Shown piece by piece: positions 6,344 to 13,734 of a stretch of 17,497 nucleotides of DNA (its first letter is position 1; every line of letters starts with the position of its first letter). Under the pieces are notes generated by a model. That model saw only the letters and a list, made by a program, of their open reading frames with translations. It ran no database searches and was not told where the DNA came from. Source of the DNA: Candidatus Moranbacteria bacterium UBA2206 (GTDB lineage: Bacteria > Patescibacteriota > Minisyncoccia > Moranbacterales > UBA2206); assembly GCA_002328565.1 (NCBI GenBank), contig DCUU01000061.1, forward strand, positions 1 to 17,497, in the 5' to 3' direction. The position numbers and the translations under genes are program-made.

Positions 6344-7810
6344 ATGTATATATCAAAAATTAAAACCCATAATTTCAAAGGTTTTAAAGGTGAGCATGAA
6401 ATTCTTTTTGATAAGGGGATAAATTTTTTTGTCGGTGATAATAATTGTGGTAAATCATCAGTTTTTGAAGCCATTGACTTTATACGCTCAAAAAAAGATA
6501 GAAGTGAAGTTATTACCAAAACAGAAATTGAAACAAACAACTTTGTGTCTGTCGAAATTGAATTAAAAGGTGAGGATATTGAATCGCTTGTTGAAATAGA
6601 TGCCCTGAAAAAATATAAAGCTTACGTTATTGACACAGATAGTGAAAAAAGTTTGCGAGTAATGCGTTCTAGTGAAGAGGTAAAAATCAAACAAAATGGC
6701 AAGGACAAAAATCTATCCATTGGCAATGTTCGCGTCTTTAATTCTGAAAAAGATCAATTTGAAAATCCCACAGGGATAGATAATACAATTACCGCACTTT
6801 TTGATGCTCAGTTTGTTTGGGCTGATACAAACTCTGGTGATGTTTCTGATTTTGCGAAAACAAAAATTAGCGGGAAGATTATTAACGCTATAACAAAAAA
6901 TTTCGTCACTTCTGATACATGGAAAAACTTTCAAAATTCGCATAAAGAAACTTTTTGTGAAGGTGAGAATTGTTTAGCGAAAACCTTAAAACCAATTGAG
7001 CAAAAAATACAAAATATTTTGTCAGAGCAGTATGGGGAATCAGAGGTGAGGTTTAGTTTCTCATTGCCTGAAATTGAAAGTTTTTTTAAAACTGGGAATA
7101 TAGCTCTATCTGAAAATGGAATTGAAACTAAGAGCTCTGAAAAGGGGACAGGAATGCAACGAGCTTTAGCGTTAGCGCTTATTCAGGTATATGCTGATAT
7201 TTCTTCATCAGATGAAAATAGAGCTTCCAAACCAATATTGTTTTTCATTGACGAACCAGAAACTTTTTTACATCCACAAGCGCAAAATAAATTACTTGAT
7301 GCACTTGAGAAAATATCCGATAAGTCGCAAATCTTTATCGTCACACACTCGCCATATTTATTGAAAAAATACAAAAAAGAAACTCATTCCATGAATATAT
7401 TTTCAAAAGATGAGGGGATGAATAAAATTGAAGCTGGTAAAGAATTTGATTTATTTGGATATTCAAGTCCGTCTTGGGGAGAAATTAACTATTATGCATT
7501 TGGAGTTTTATCCGTTGAATTTCATAATGAACTTTATGGTTTTATTCAAGCAAGAGCTATTTTAGAAGACGAGAAATATTATAAGCCAAAAGATTTTGAT
7601 GAATATCTTTTTGATAAAAGTAATAAAGCTATCAGGATAGACCAAAAATATAAACATTTAAAGTCGGATAAAACCGTTATCGAATATGATACTACTTTAC
7701 CCACAAAAATAAGAAATATCATTCATCATCCTGAAAATCAGCACAACACAAAATTTACAGATCAGGAGCTTAAAATCTCGATTGAATCCTTAATTCCATT
7801 GTTAACGTGA
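6344..7810 (+). CDS. AAA/OLD-like ATPase with C-terminal RX4H (HEPN-like) domain
   Basis: This 488-residue ABC/SMC-type ATPase belongs to the AAA_15/AAA_21 (OLD-like) group. Visible motifs are Walker A GDNNCGKSS (31-39), a signature-like GTGMQRALALAL (268-279), Walker B LFFIDEPE (299-306) and the switch histidine in VTHSP (333-337). There is no Toprim nuclease domain after the ATPase, unlike classical OLD proteins. The C-terminal 110 residues contain EFHNELYGF (392-400) and RNIIHH (457-462), an R-x4-H pattern as in HEPN ribonucleases. It sits 6 nt after hsdM and before hsdS, where restriction-linked genes such as rloC-type ATPase/RNases are often inserted. I infer a defence effector that senses phage or loss of restriction and cleaves RNA. 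The ATPase call is firm, the HEPN call moderate. The stop is TGA. Confidence 0.9.
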   Translation: MYISKIKTHNFKGFKGEHEILFDKGINFFVGDNNCGKSSVFEAIDFIRSKKDRSEVITKTEIETNNFVSVEIELKGEDIESLVEIDALKKYKAYVIDTDSEKSLRVMRSSEEVKIKQNGKDKNLSIGNVRVFNSEKDQFENPTGIDNTITALFDAQFVWADTNSGDVSDFAKTKISGKIINAITKNFVTSDTWKNFQNSHKETFCEGENCLAKTLKPIEQKIQNILSEQYGESEVRFSFSLPEIESFFKTGNIALSENGIETKSSEKGTGMQRALALALIQVYADISSSDENRASKPILFFIDEPETFLHPQAQNKLLDALEKISDKSQIFIVTHSPYLLKKYKKETHSMNIFSKDEGMNKIEAGKEFDLFGYSSPSWGEINYYAFGVLSVEFHNELYGFIQARAILEDEKYYKPKDFDEYLFDKSNKAIRIDQKYKHLKSDKTVIEYDTTLPTKIRNIIHHPENQHNTKFTDQELKISIESLIPLLT

Positions 7811-7853
7811 TAAGTAATCAATCAGCGAATATTGAAGTAATTGAAAAAAATAT

Positions 7854-8396
7854 ATGATAAATTTTGAATTTAATTTTTGGGATAATTTATTTGCAATTAT
7901 TGGTATATTTATTGGCGTCATAGTTGCTATTTGGATTTATAAACTGTCAAAGCAATTATCCGCAAGAGATAAGTATGAACACGAAATAAGAGTTACTAAA
8001 GAAATAGAAAAAATTAAAATTTATAGCAGTGTTATTCTTGCAGATGTTGAGAAATATCATCCATTACGAACTGATGACGCGAATAGTACATATTATAAAC
8101 AAGGTGCTGAAATATATACAATAATTCCAGAATATGGAGTCCAATTTATACTTGGGCCATCAGATGAAAATATTCCAGTTGGGTTAGTGCCATTTGAATG
8201 GATAGAATATGTAAGGGATCATGACAGTGAAGATAATAAATCAATCATTGTTTGTAATTTTAGGGGTATTAATTGGTTTAAAAAATTTAAATCTCCCTTT
8301 AAAGAAATTAATTATATTTATGAGAATAAGGATTATAAAGAAGGTTCTGACCCAAAATTTCTAAAATTTACTACTATTAAACCTAGCCACAGATAA
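7854..8396 (+). CDS. Single-pass membrane protein in the restriction operon
   Basis: This 180-residue protein has one N-terminal transmembrane helix at about residues 11-29 (LFAIIGIFIGVIVAIWIYK), followed by a basic, Lys-rich juxtamembrane helix and a soluble domain of about 140 residues, probably cytoplasmic by the positive-inside rule. The soluble part is rich in aromatic and acidic residues (IYTIIPEYGVQFILG, PFEWIEYV) and matches no family I can name. It sits 43 nt after the ATPase gene and 12 nt before hsdS on the same strand, so it is almost certainly co-transcribed. Its position next to an ATPase with a putative RNase domain suggests a membrane partner, sensor or effector. That is inference; it could also be an unrelated passenger. 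Confidence 0.75.
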   Translation: MINFEFNFWDNLFAIIGIFIGVIVAIWIYKLSKQLSARDKYEHEIRVTKEIEKIKIYSSVILADVEKYHPLRTDDANSTYYKQGAEIYTIIPEYGVQFILGPSDENIPVGLVPFEWIEYVRDHDSEDNKSIIVCNFRGINWFKKFKSPFKEINYIYENKDYKEGSDPKFLKFTTIKPSHR

Positions 8397-8408
8397 AAAG
8401 TAATTAAC

Positions 8409-9548
8409 ATGACAAAGAATCAATCAAAAATTGAAAAACTAATCACAGAACTATGCCCGAATGGTGTGGAGTTTTTGGAGTTAGGGGATGTTGTAGAAAT
8501 TTTAGACAACCAACGCAAGCCGGTTTCTAAATCACAAAGAACTGGCGGTCAATACCCTTATTATGGCGCAAACGGTATCCAGGACTATGTCGATGATTAT
8601 ATTTTTGACGGAACTTTTTTATTGTTAGGCGAGGATGGTAGCGTAATAAATAAAGATGGTTCTCCTGTATTAAATTGGGCAACTGGAAAAATTTGGGTAA
8701 ATAATCATGCTCATATTTTGGCAGAGAAAAGAGAAATGGCTCTTCTGCGTTATGTTTACTTTGCACTTTCTGAAATTGATGTAACAAAAGTTGTAAAAGG
8801 CAATATTCCAAAAATTACACAACAAAGTCTCAGAAGTTTCAAAATCCCCATCCCACCCCTTGCCATCCAACAAGAAATTGTTAAAATTCTTGATAGTTTT
8901 ACAGAACTGGAAGCAGAACTGGAAGCAGAACTGGAAGCAGAACTGGAAGCAAGAAAGAAGCAGTATGAGTATTATAGAAACGAGTTGATAGCCAATAATA
9001 AAAAAGAATTTGAAAATAAAAAAATTGGAGAGATAACTAATGTTATGAGAGGCAGAAGATTAACAAAAAATAAACTTCTTGATAATAATAAATACCCTGT
9101 TTATCATGGAGGATTAAACCCTATTGGTTATTATGACAAAAGTAATAGAAACGCAAATACAACAATGATAATAAATGTTGGAGCATCTGCAGGAACGGTT
9201 GGGTATAGCTCTATTGGTTTTTGGTCTTCCGATGGATGCTATTGCATAGAACATTCTAATGTATTAATCAGTCGATATGTATACTACGCCCTACTCTGCC
9301 AGCAAGATGTTATGAAAGCTAAAGTCAGGTTTGCAGGAATACCAACATTGGATGCTAAAGCTGTAGAAAACATAATAATTCCAACTCCACCACTTTTTGA
9401 ACAAAAAAGAATAGTCTTAATCCTTGATAAATTTGACGCTTTAGTAAACGATATTTCAATCGGCCTTCCTGCCGAGCTCAAAGCTCGAAGACAGCAATAT
9501 GAATATTACAGAAATAAATTATTGACTTTTAAAGAGTTTAAAAAATAG
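8409..9548 (+). CDS. hsdS: Type I restriction-modification specificity subunit
   Basis: HsdS reads the bipartite target and holds two HsdM copies. The 379-residue length fits a two-domain type IC subunit. The first target-recognition domain spans about residues 20-150 and ends IPIPPLAIQQEIVKILD. A central spacer helix follows, containing four ELEA units (166-181) and KKQYEYYRNELI. The second recognition domain spans about 200-330 and ends IPTPPLFEQKRIVLILD. A second conserved helix (PAELKARRQQYEYYRNKLLTF) closes the protein. The duplicated PPL..Q..IV.ILD and QYEYYRN motifs show the usual internal pseudo-symmetry. Each domain defines one half-site, and the helices set the distance between them; target bases cannot be read by eye. 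The prrC start lies 1 nt after its stop. Confidence 0.95.
   Translation: MTKNQSKIEKLITELCPNGVEFLELGDVVEILDNQRKPVSKSQRTGGQYPYYGANGIQDYVDDYIFDGTFLLLGEDGSVINKDGSPVLNWATGKIWVNNHAHILAEKREMALLRYVYFALSEIDVTKVVKGNIPKITQQSLRSFKIPIPPLAIQQEIVKILDSFTELEAELEAELEAELEARKKQYEYYRNELIANNKKEFENKKIGEITNVMRGRRLTKNKLLDNNKYPVYHGGLNPIGYYDKSNRNANTTMIINVGASAGTVGYSSIGFWSSDGCYCIEHSNVLISRYVYYALLCQQDVMKAKVRFAGIPTLDAKAVENIIIPTPPLFEQKRIVLILDKFDALVNDISIGLPAELKARRQQYEYYRNKLLTFKEFKK
8904..8951 (+). repeat. Four perfect 12-bp tandem repeats in hsdS
   Basis: The unit GAACTGGAAGCA is repeated four times without a mismatch (8904-8915, 8916-8927, 8928-8939, 8940-8951) and encodes ELEA four times in the spacer helix. In EcoR124 alleles the number of 4-residue repeats (TAEL) at the same place sets the length of the non-specific gap in the target. 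Being a multiple of three, gain or loss of units keeps the frame. Confidence 0.97.
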
Positions 9549-9549
9549 C

Positions 9550-10683
9550 ATGGCAGAGTTTAATTCAATTAAAGATTTAGCTAAGACAGTAAAAAACAAG
9601 CTTAATCTCAGTATAGTCGAGAAGGCAAAAGGGATTGTTGCTAAAAATAAAAAGAAGCTTATAGCGCTGTATGCCTTCAATTCTACAGGTAAAACAAGAT
9701 TATCAAATGAATTTGAGTTGTTGAATAGTGAAGAAGATGAGGAATATAAATATAAAGTGTTGTGCTATAACGCTTTTCTAGAAGATTTATTTAAGTGGGA
9801 TAATGAAAATTACATTCTGTTTTTTGATAAAAATTCATGGGTAGCATTATTAATTAAAGAAGAAGGGTTGGAGGGAGAAATAATTGATAACTTCAATGCT
9901 ATAGTTACTTCTAAGATTGAACCATCTTTTGATCTTGAAAAAGGGGAAATAACTTTTAATTTTGTTTCTGGAGATAACGAAAGTACCGAGAATATAAAAT
10001 GTTCTAAGAGTGAGGAAAGTATTTTAGTATGGTCTATTTTCTTTACTGTTCTAGAATCAGTAATAGAGATTTTGAATGATGAAAAAGAAAATAGAACAAC
10101 CTCAAGATTTAACGATTTAGAATATATTATTATTGATGATCCTGTTTCATCAATAGACGATACGAAGATTATATCAATGGCAATAAAATTAGTTGAGACT
10201 ATAAACTCATCTTCCAATAAAGATGTAAAGTTTTGTGTAACAACTCATCATGCTTTGTATTATAATATTTTGCATAATGCTTTTCGAAGAAATAAAGATT
10301 ATAAATATATTGGTTACATTTTATCAAAAAATAATGCAGCGCTGGAATTGAGAGAACAAGGGGATGATACGCCGTTCGCCTATCATTTGCTTGTAATGGA
10401 TGAAATTAAAAAGGCTATTGATACTAACAATATTCAAAAATTTCATTTTAATCTTTTTAGAAGTTTATTGGAGAAAACAGCTAATTTTTTAGGGTATACA
10501 AATTTTGAAAACTGTATTGAAAAAGATAAAAGAGAGGGTTTTAAAAGAGTATTGCACTTGCATAGTCATGGAAAATTATCAGAATTAGAAAATAGCAGAG
10601 TAAGTAATGAAGACAGGGAATTATTTAAAGAAACTTTCAATAAATTTATTAAAAATTTTAAATATAATCTACATGATAAATAA
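9550..10683 (+). CDS. prrC: PrrC-like tRNA anticodon nuclease
   Basis: PrrC is a latent ribonuclease that cuts the anticodon loop of tRNA-Lys and stops translation when a phage inhibits the linked restriction enzyme. This 377-residue protein (E. coli PrrC is 396) begins with an ABC-type ATPase: AFNSTGKTR (42-50) as the PrrC-type Walker A, then the family landmark CYNAFLEDLFKWDN (72-85), a signature SKSEES (152-157), Walker B IIIDDPVSS (193-201) and TTHH (231-234). The C-terminal nuclease domain has FHFNLFRSLLEKTANFLGY (298-316), placing Arg304 and Glu308, and a downstream His340 in LHSHGKLS. These align with the Arg320, Glu324 and His356 triad of E. coli PrrC, with identical 36-residue Arg-to-His spacing. 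It lies between hsdS and hsdR, as in the E. coli prr locus, and overlaps the hsdR start by 11 nt. The signature glycine expected in PrrC is serine here (154). Confidence 0.93.
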   Translation: MAEFNSIKDLAKTVKNKLNLSIVEKAKGIVAKNKKKLIALYAFNSTGKTRLSNEFELLNSEEDEEYKYKVLCYNAFLEDLFKWDNENYILFFDKNSWVALLIKEEGLEGEIIDNFNAIVTSKIEPSFDLEKGEITFNFVSGDNESTENIKCSKSEESILVWSIFFTVLESVIEILNDEKENRTTSRFNDLEYIIIDDPVSSIDDTKIISMAIKLVETINSSSNKDVKFCVTTHHALYYNILHNAFRRNKDYKYIGYILSKNNAALELREQGDDTPFAYHLLVMDEIKKAIDTNNIQKFHFNLFRSLLEKTANFLGYTNFENCIEKDKREGFKRVLHLHSHGKLSELENSRVSNEDRELFKETFNKFIKNFKYNLHDK

Positions 10684-13600
10684 TAAATACAATTTAGTCG
10701 CCGAAAGCACACAGAGCACTGTCGTTGCCGAGTATGTGTCTGACGCAAAAAGAGTGACTCACTATCAAAGTGAAGCCGAACTCGAGCGTGCTTTTATCAA
10801 GCAACTGGAAACGCAGGCATATGAATACTTGAAAATCACTTCTGAAAATGAATTGGTGCTTAATTTGCGACAACAACTAGAAAAGCTAAATAATTTTACT
10901 TTTAGTGATAGCGAATGGGAAAAGTTTTTTGTCAGTGTTATCGCTAATCCAAATCAAAGCATTGAAGAAAAAACTGCGACTATTCAAGAAGACAGCACGA
11001 AAATATTAGACCGAGATGACGGCACTTTTAAAAATATTGATTTAATAGACAAGAAAAACATTCACAACAACAGCTTGCAGATTATCAATCAATATGCGAC
11101 TGAGGACGGACAGCGTGCTAATCGTTATGATGTGACGGTGTTGGTAAATGGCTTGCCTCTGGTTCATATTGAGCTAAAACGCCGTGGTGTTGCTATTCAA
11201 GAAGCTTTTAATCAAATCAATCGCTATCAGCGAGAAAGTTTTTGGGCATCAAGCGGACTTTTCGAATATGTGCAACTTTTTATAATTTCAAACGGAACTC
11301 ATACAAAATATTATGGCAATACTGTTCGTAAACAACATATTAAAGAAGCAAGCGAAGGAAAGATTAAAAAAGGGAAAAGTGCAAGCAATAGTTTTGAGTT
11401 TACGAGTTGGTGGGCAGATGCGACCAATAGACCGATTATTGATTTGATGGATTTTGCCAAAACATTTTTTGCAAAGCATACGATTTTAAATATTCTGACT
11501 AAATATTGTGTATTTACTACCGACCGACTTTTGCTTGCTATGCGACCTTATCAGATAGTAGCAACCGAACGAATATTAAGCAGAATTGAAGTTAGCACAA
11601 ATTATAAAAAACTAGGGACAGTAGAAGCGGGTGGATATATCTGGCACACCACAGGATCCGGCAAAACTTTGACTAGTTTTAAAACAGCCCAGCTTGTCAG
11701 TAAATTGTCATATGTGGATAAGGTTTTGTTTGTGGTTGATCGCAAAGATTTGGACTATCAAACAATGCGTGAATACGACAAGTTTGAAAAAGGGGCAGCG
11801 AATAGCAACACCAGCACGGCTATATTGAAAAAACAATTAGAAGATTCAAATTCTCGGATAATTATAACCACAATTCAAAAGTTGGATCACTTTGTCAAAC
11901 GCAACTCAAAACATGCTCTTTTTGACGGTCATATTGTTCTTGTTTTTGATGAGTGCCATCGGTCTCAATTTGGAGACATGCATGCGAGTATTGTCAAAGC
12001 ATTTAAAAAATATCATTTTTTTGGCTTTACTGGCACACCTATTTTTGCAGTAAATTCTTCTTCTGGTGGTCGGCTTGATTTCAAAACCACTGAGCAGGCT
12101 TTTGGTGAAAAACTTCACACCTATACAATAGTTGATGCAATTGCGGATAAAAATGTTTTGCCATTTAAAGTTGATTATATTTCAACTGTTCATGAAGCGG
12201 AAAATATTGAGGATGAAAAAGTGAGAGATATTGATCGCGAGGCCATTCTTTCTGCGCCTGAGCGATTGGAAAATATTGTGAAATATATTCGAGAGCATTT
12301 TGATCAGAAAACAAAGCGAAATAGTTTTTATAAAATACAAGATCGCAGACTTGCTGGATTTAATTCAATTTTTGCAGTGTCTTCTATTGATGTAGCTAAA
12401 AAATATTATCTTGAATTTAAAAAACAATTAGTGGATGAGCCAAGTGACAGGCAACTCAAGATAGCCACAATTTTTAGTTTTGGAGTAAACGATGAAGACT
12501 TGGATGGCATGATTGATGAAAATTCAGAAGACACAAGTGGACTTGATGTCAGTTCTCGAGATTTTCTTGAAAATGCTATTGTTGATTACAACAAGATATT
12601 TGGCACTTCTTATGACACTTCATCAGATAAATTTCAAAATTATTACAAAGATGTCAGTGAGCGAGTTAAAAAAAGAGAAATTGATATTTTAATTGTAGTA
12701 AATATGTTTTTAACTGGTTTTGATGCAACAACGCTAAACACTTTATGGGTTGATAAAAATCTTCGTTTGCATGGCTTGCTTCAAGCATTTTCTAGAACCA
12801 ATCGTATTTTGAATAGTGTAAAAACTTTTGGAAATATTGTTTGTTTCCGTAATCTGGAAAAAGCAACGAACGAATCTATTGCACTTTTTGGAGATAAAGA
12901 AGCAAGTGGAATTGTTCTTCTCAAGGCTTATGAGGATTATTATAACGGTTATAAAGATGGTGATAAGGAGGTGCGAGGATATAAAAGTTTAATAGATGAG
13001 TTATTGGAAAAATTTCCAGTAGGGGAGAGAATTGCAGGAGAACAAAATCAAAAAGATTTTATCAAATTATACGGAGCGGTTTTGCGTGTTCGAAATATCT
13101 TGACAACTTTTGATGAATTTGCAGGAAATGAAATTTTAACCGAGCGTGATATACAAGATTATCATAGCATGTATATTGATTTGTATAATGAGTTTCGTAA
13201 AAATACAGAGGGAGAAAAAGAAAATGTTAATGACGATGTGGTCTTTGAAATGGAGCTTATTAAACAAGTTGAGATTAATATTGATTTTGTTTTGGGTCTT
13301 ATCAAGAGATACCACGAGGATCATATTAAAAACAAAGAGCTATTAGTTGATATTAACAAAGCCATTGATTCTAGTATTGAGCTTCGCAACAAAAAAGATC
13401 TTATCAATCAATTTATTACCTCGCTTGATGTTCATTCAATCGTTGATGAAGACTGGCAAAAATTTGTAGAAGAAAAGAAAGTTGAGGAATTGGAAAAAAT
13501 TATTAAAAATGAAAATCTTGATCGAGAAGCAACATATACATTTATAAACAATGCTTTCAGGGACGGGAATGTTGCGACAACTGGCACAGCTATTACTAAG

Positions 13601-13726
13601 ATAATGGTAAACCGACCGTCTCGTTTTGCCCCTGATGGTGGTTATGGCAAAAAACGAGAAAGTGTTTTAAGTAAGCTCACAAATTTCTTTGAGAGATTTT
13701 TTGATATTTCAAGTAAAAATCTATAA
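10673..13726 (+). CDS. hsdR: Type I restriction endonuclease, motor and nuclease subunit
   Basis: HsdR uses ATP to pull DNA through the bound complex and cuts far from the unmethylated target. With the ATG at 10673 it is 1017 residues, close to EcoR124I HsdR. The PD-(D/E)XK nuclease motif is Asp153 (RYDVTV) and E167-L-K169 (VHIELKRRGVAI), two residues from the EcoR124I positions as I recall them. The motor domains have Walker A HTTGSGKT (325-332), DECH (426-429), TGTP (453-456) and the later helicase motif QAFSRTNR. A helical C-terminal region, which docks on the methylase in this family, follows. The frame is open further upstream to 10607, but the extra 22 residues would lie inside prrC. 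The ATG at 10673 gives an 11-nt overlap that fits coupling. Strong similarity to type IC sequences agrees with the presence of prrC. Confidence 0.96.
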   Translation: MINNKYNLVAESTQSTVVAEYVSDAKRVTHYQSEAELERAFIKQLETQAYEYLKITSENELVLNLRQQLEKLNNFTFSDSEWEKFFVSVIANPNQSIEEKTATIQEDSTKILDRDDGTFKNIDLIDKKNIHNNSLQIINQYATEDGQRANRYDVTVLVNGLPLVHIELKRRGVAIQEAFNQINRYQRESFWASSGLFEYVQLFIISNGTHTKYYGNTVRKQHIKEASEGKIKKGKSASNSFEFTSWWADATNRPIIDLMDFAKTFFAKHTILNILTKYCVFTTDRLLLAMRPYQIVATERILSRIEVSTNYKKLGTVEAGGYIWHTTGSGKTLTSFKTAQLVSKLSYVDKVLFVVDRKDLDYQTMREYDKFEKGAANSNTSTAILKKQLEDSNSRIIITTIQKLDHFVKRNSKHALFDGHIVLVFDECHRSQFGDMHASIVKAFKKYHFFGFTGTPIFAVNSSSGGRLDFKTTEQAFGEKLHTYTIVDAIADKNVLPFKVDYISTVHEAENIEDEKVRDIDREAILSAPERLENIVKYIREHFDQKTKRNSFYKIQDRRLAGFNSIFAVSSIDVAKKYYLEFKKQLVDEPSDRQLKIATIFSFGVNDEDLDGMIDENSEDTSGLDVSSRDFLENAIVDYNKIFGTSYDTSSDKFQNYYKDVSERVKKREIDILIVVNMFLTGFDATTLNTLWVDKNLRLHGLLQAFSRTNRILNSVKTFGNIVCFRNLEKATNESIALFGDKEASGIVLLKAYEDYYNGYKDGDKEVRGYKSLIDELLEKFPVGERIAGEQNQKDFIKLYGAVLRVRNILTTFDEFAGNEILTERDIQDYHSMYIDLYNEFRKNTEGEKENVNDDVVFEMELIKQVEINIDFVLGLIKRYHEDHIKNKELLVDINKAIDSSIELRNKKDLINQFITSLDVHSIVDEDWQKFVEEKKVEELEKIIKNENLDREATYTFINNAFRDGNVATTGTAITKIMVNRPSRFAPDGGYGKKRESVLSKLTNFFERFFDISSKNL

Positions 13727-13734
13727 AAAGTTAA

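Noticed and set aside
6344..7810. Classical OLD nuclease or full-length RloC
   Set aside because: There is no Toprim motif for an OLD nuclease. RloC is much longer and has a coiled coil with a zinc hook, which is absent. It is therefore described only as OLD-like with an RX4H C-terminus.
8904..8951. CRISPR-like or minisatellite array
   Set aside because: The repeats are directly adjacent 12-bp units in frame within hsdS and have no spacers. No CRISPR array was found anywhere in the window.
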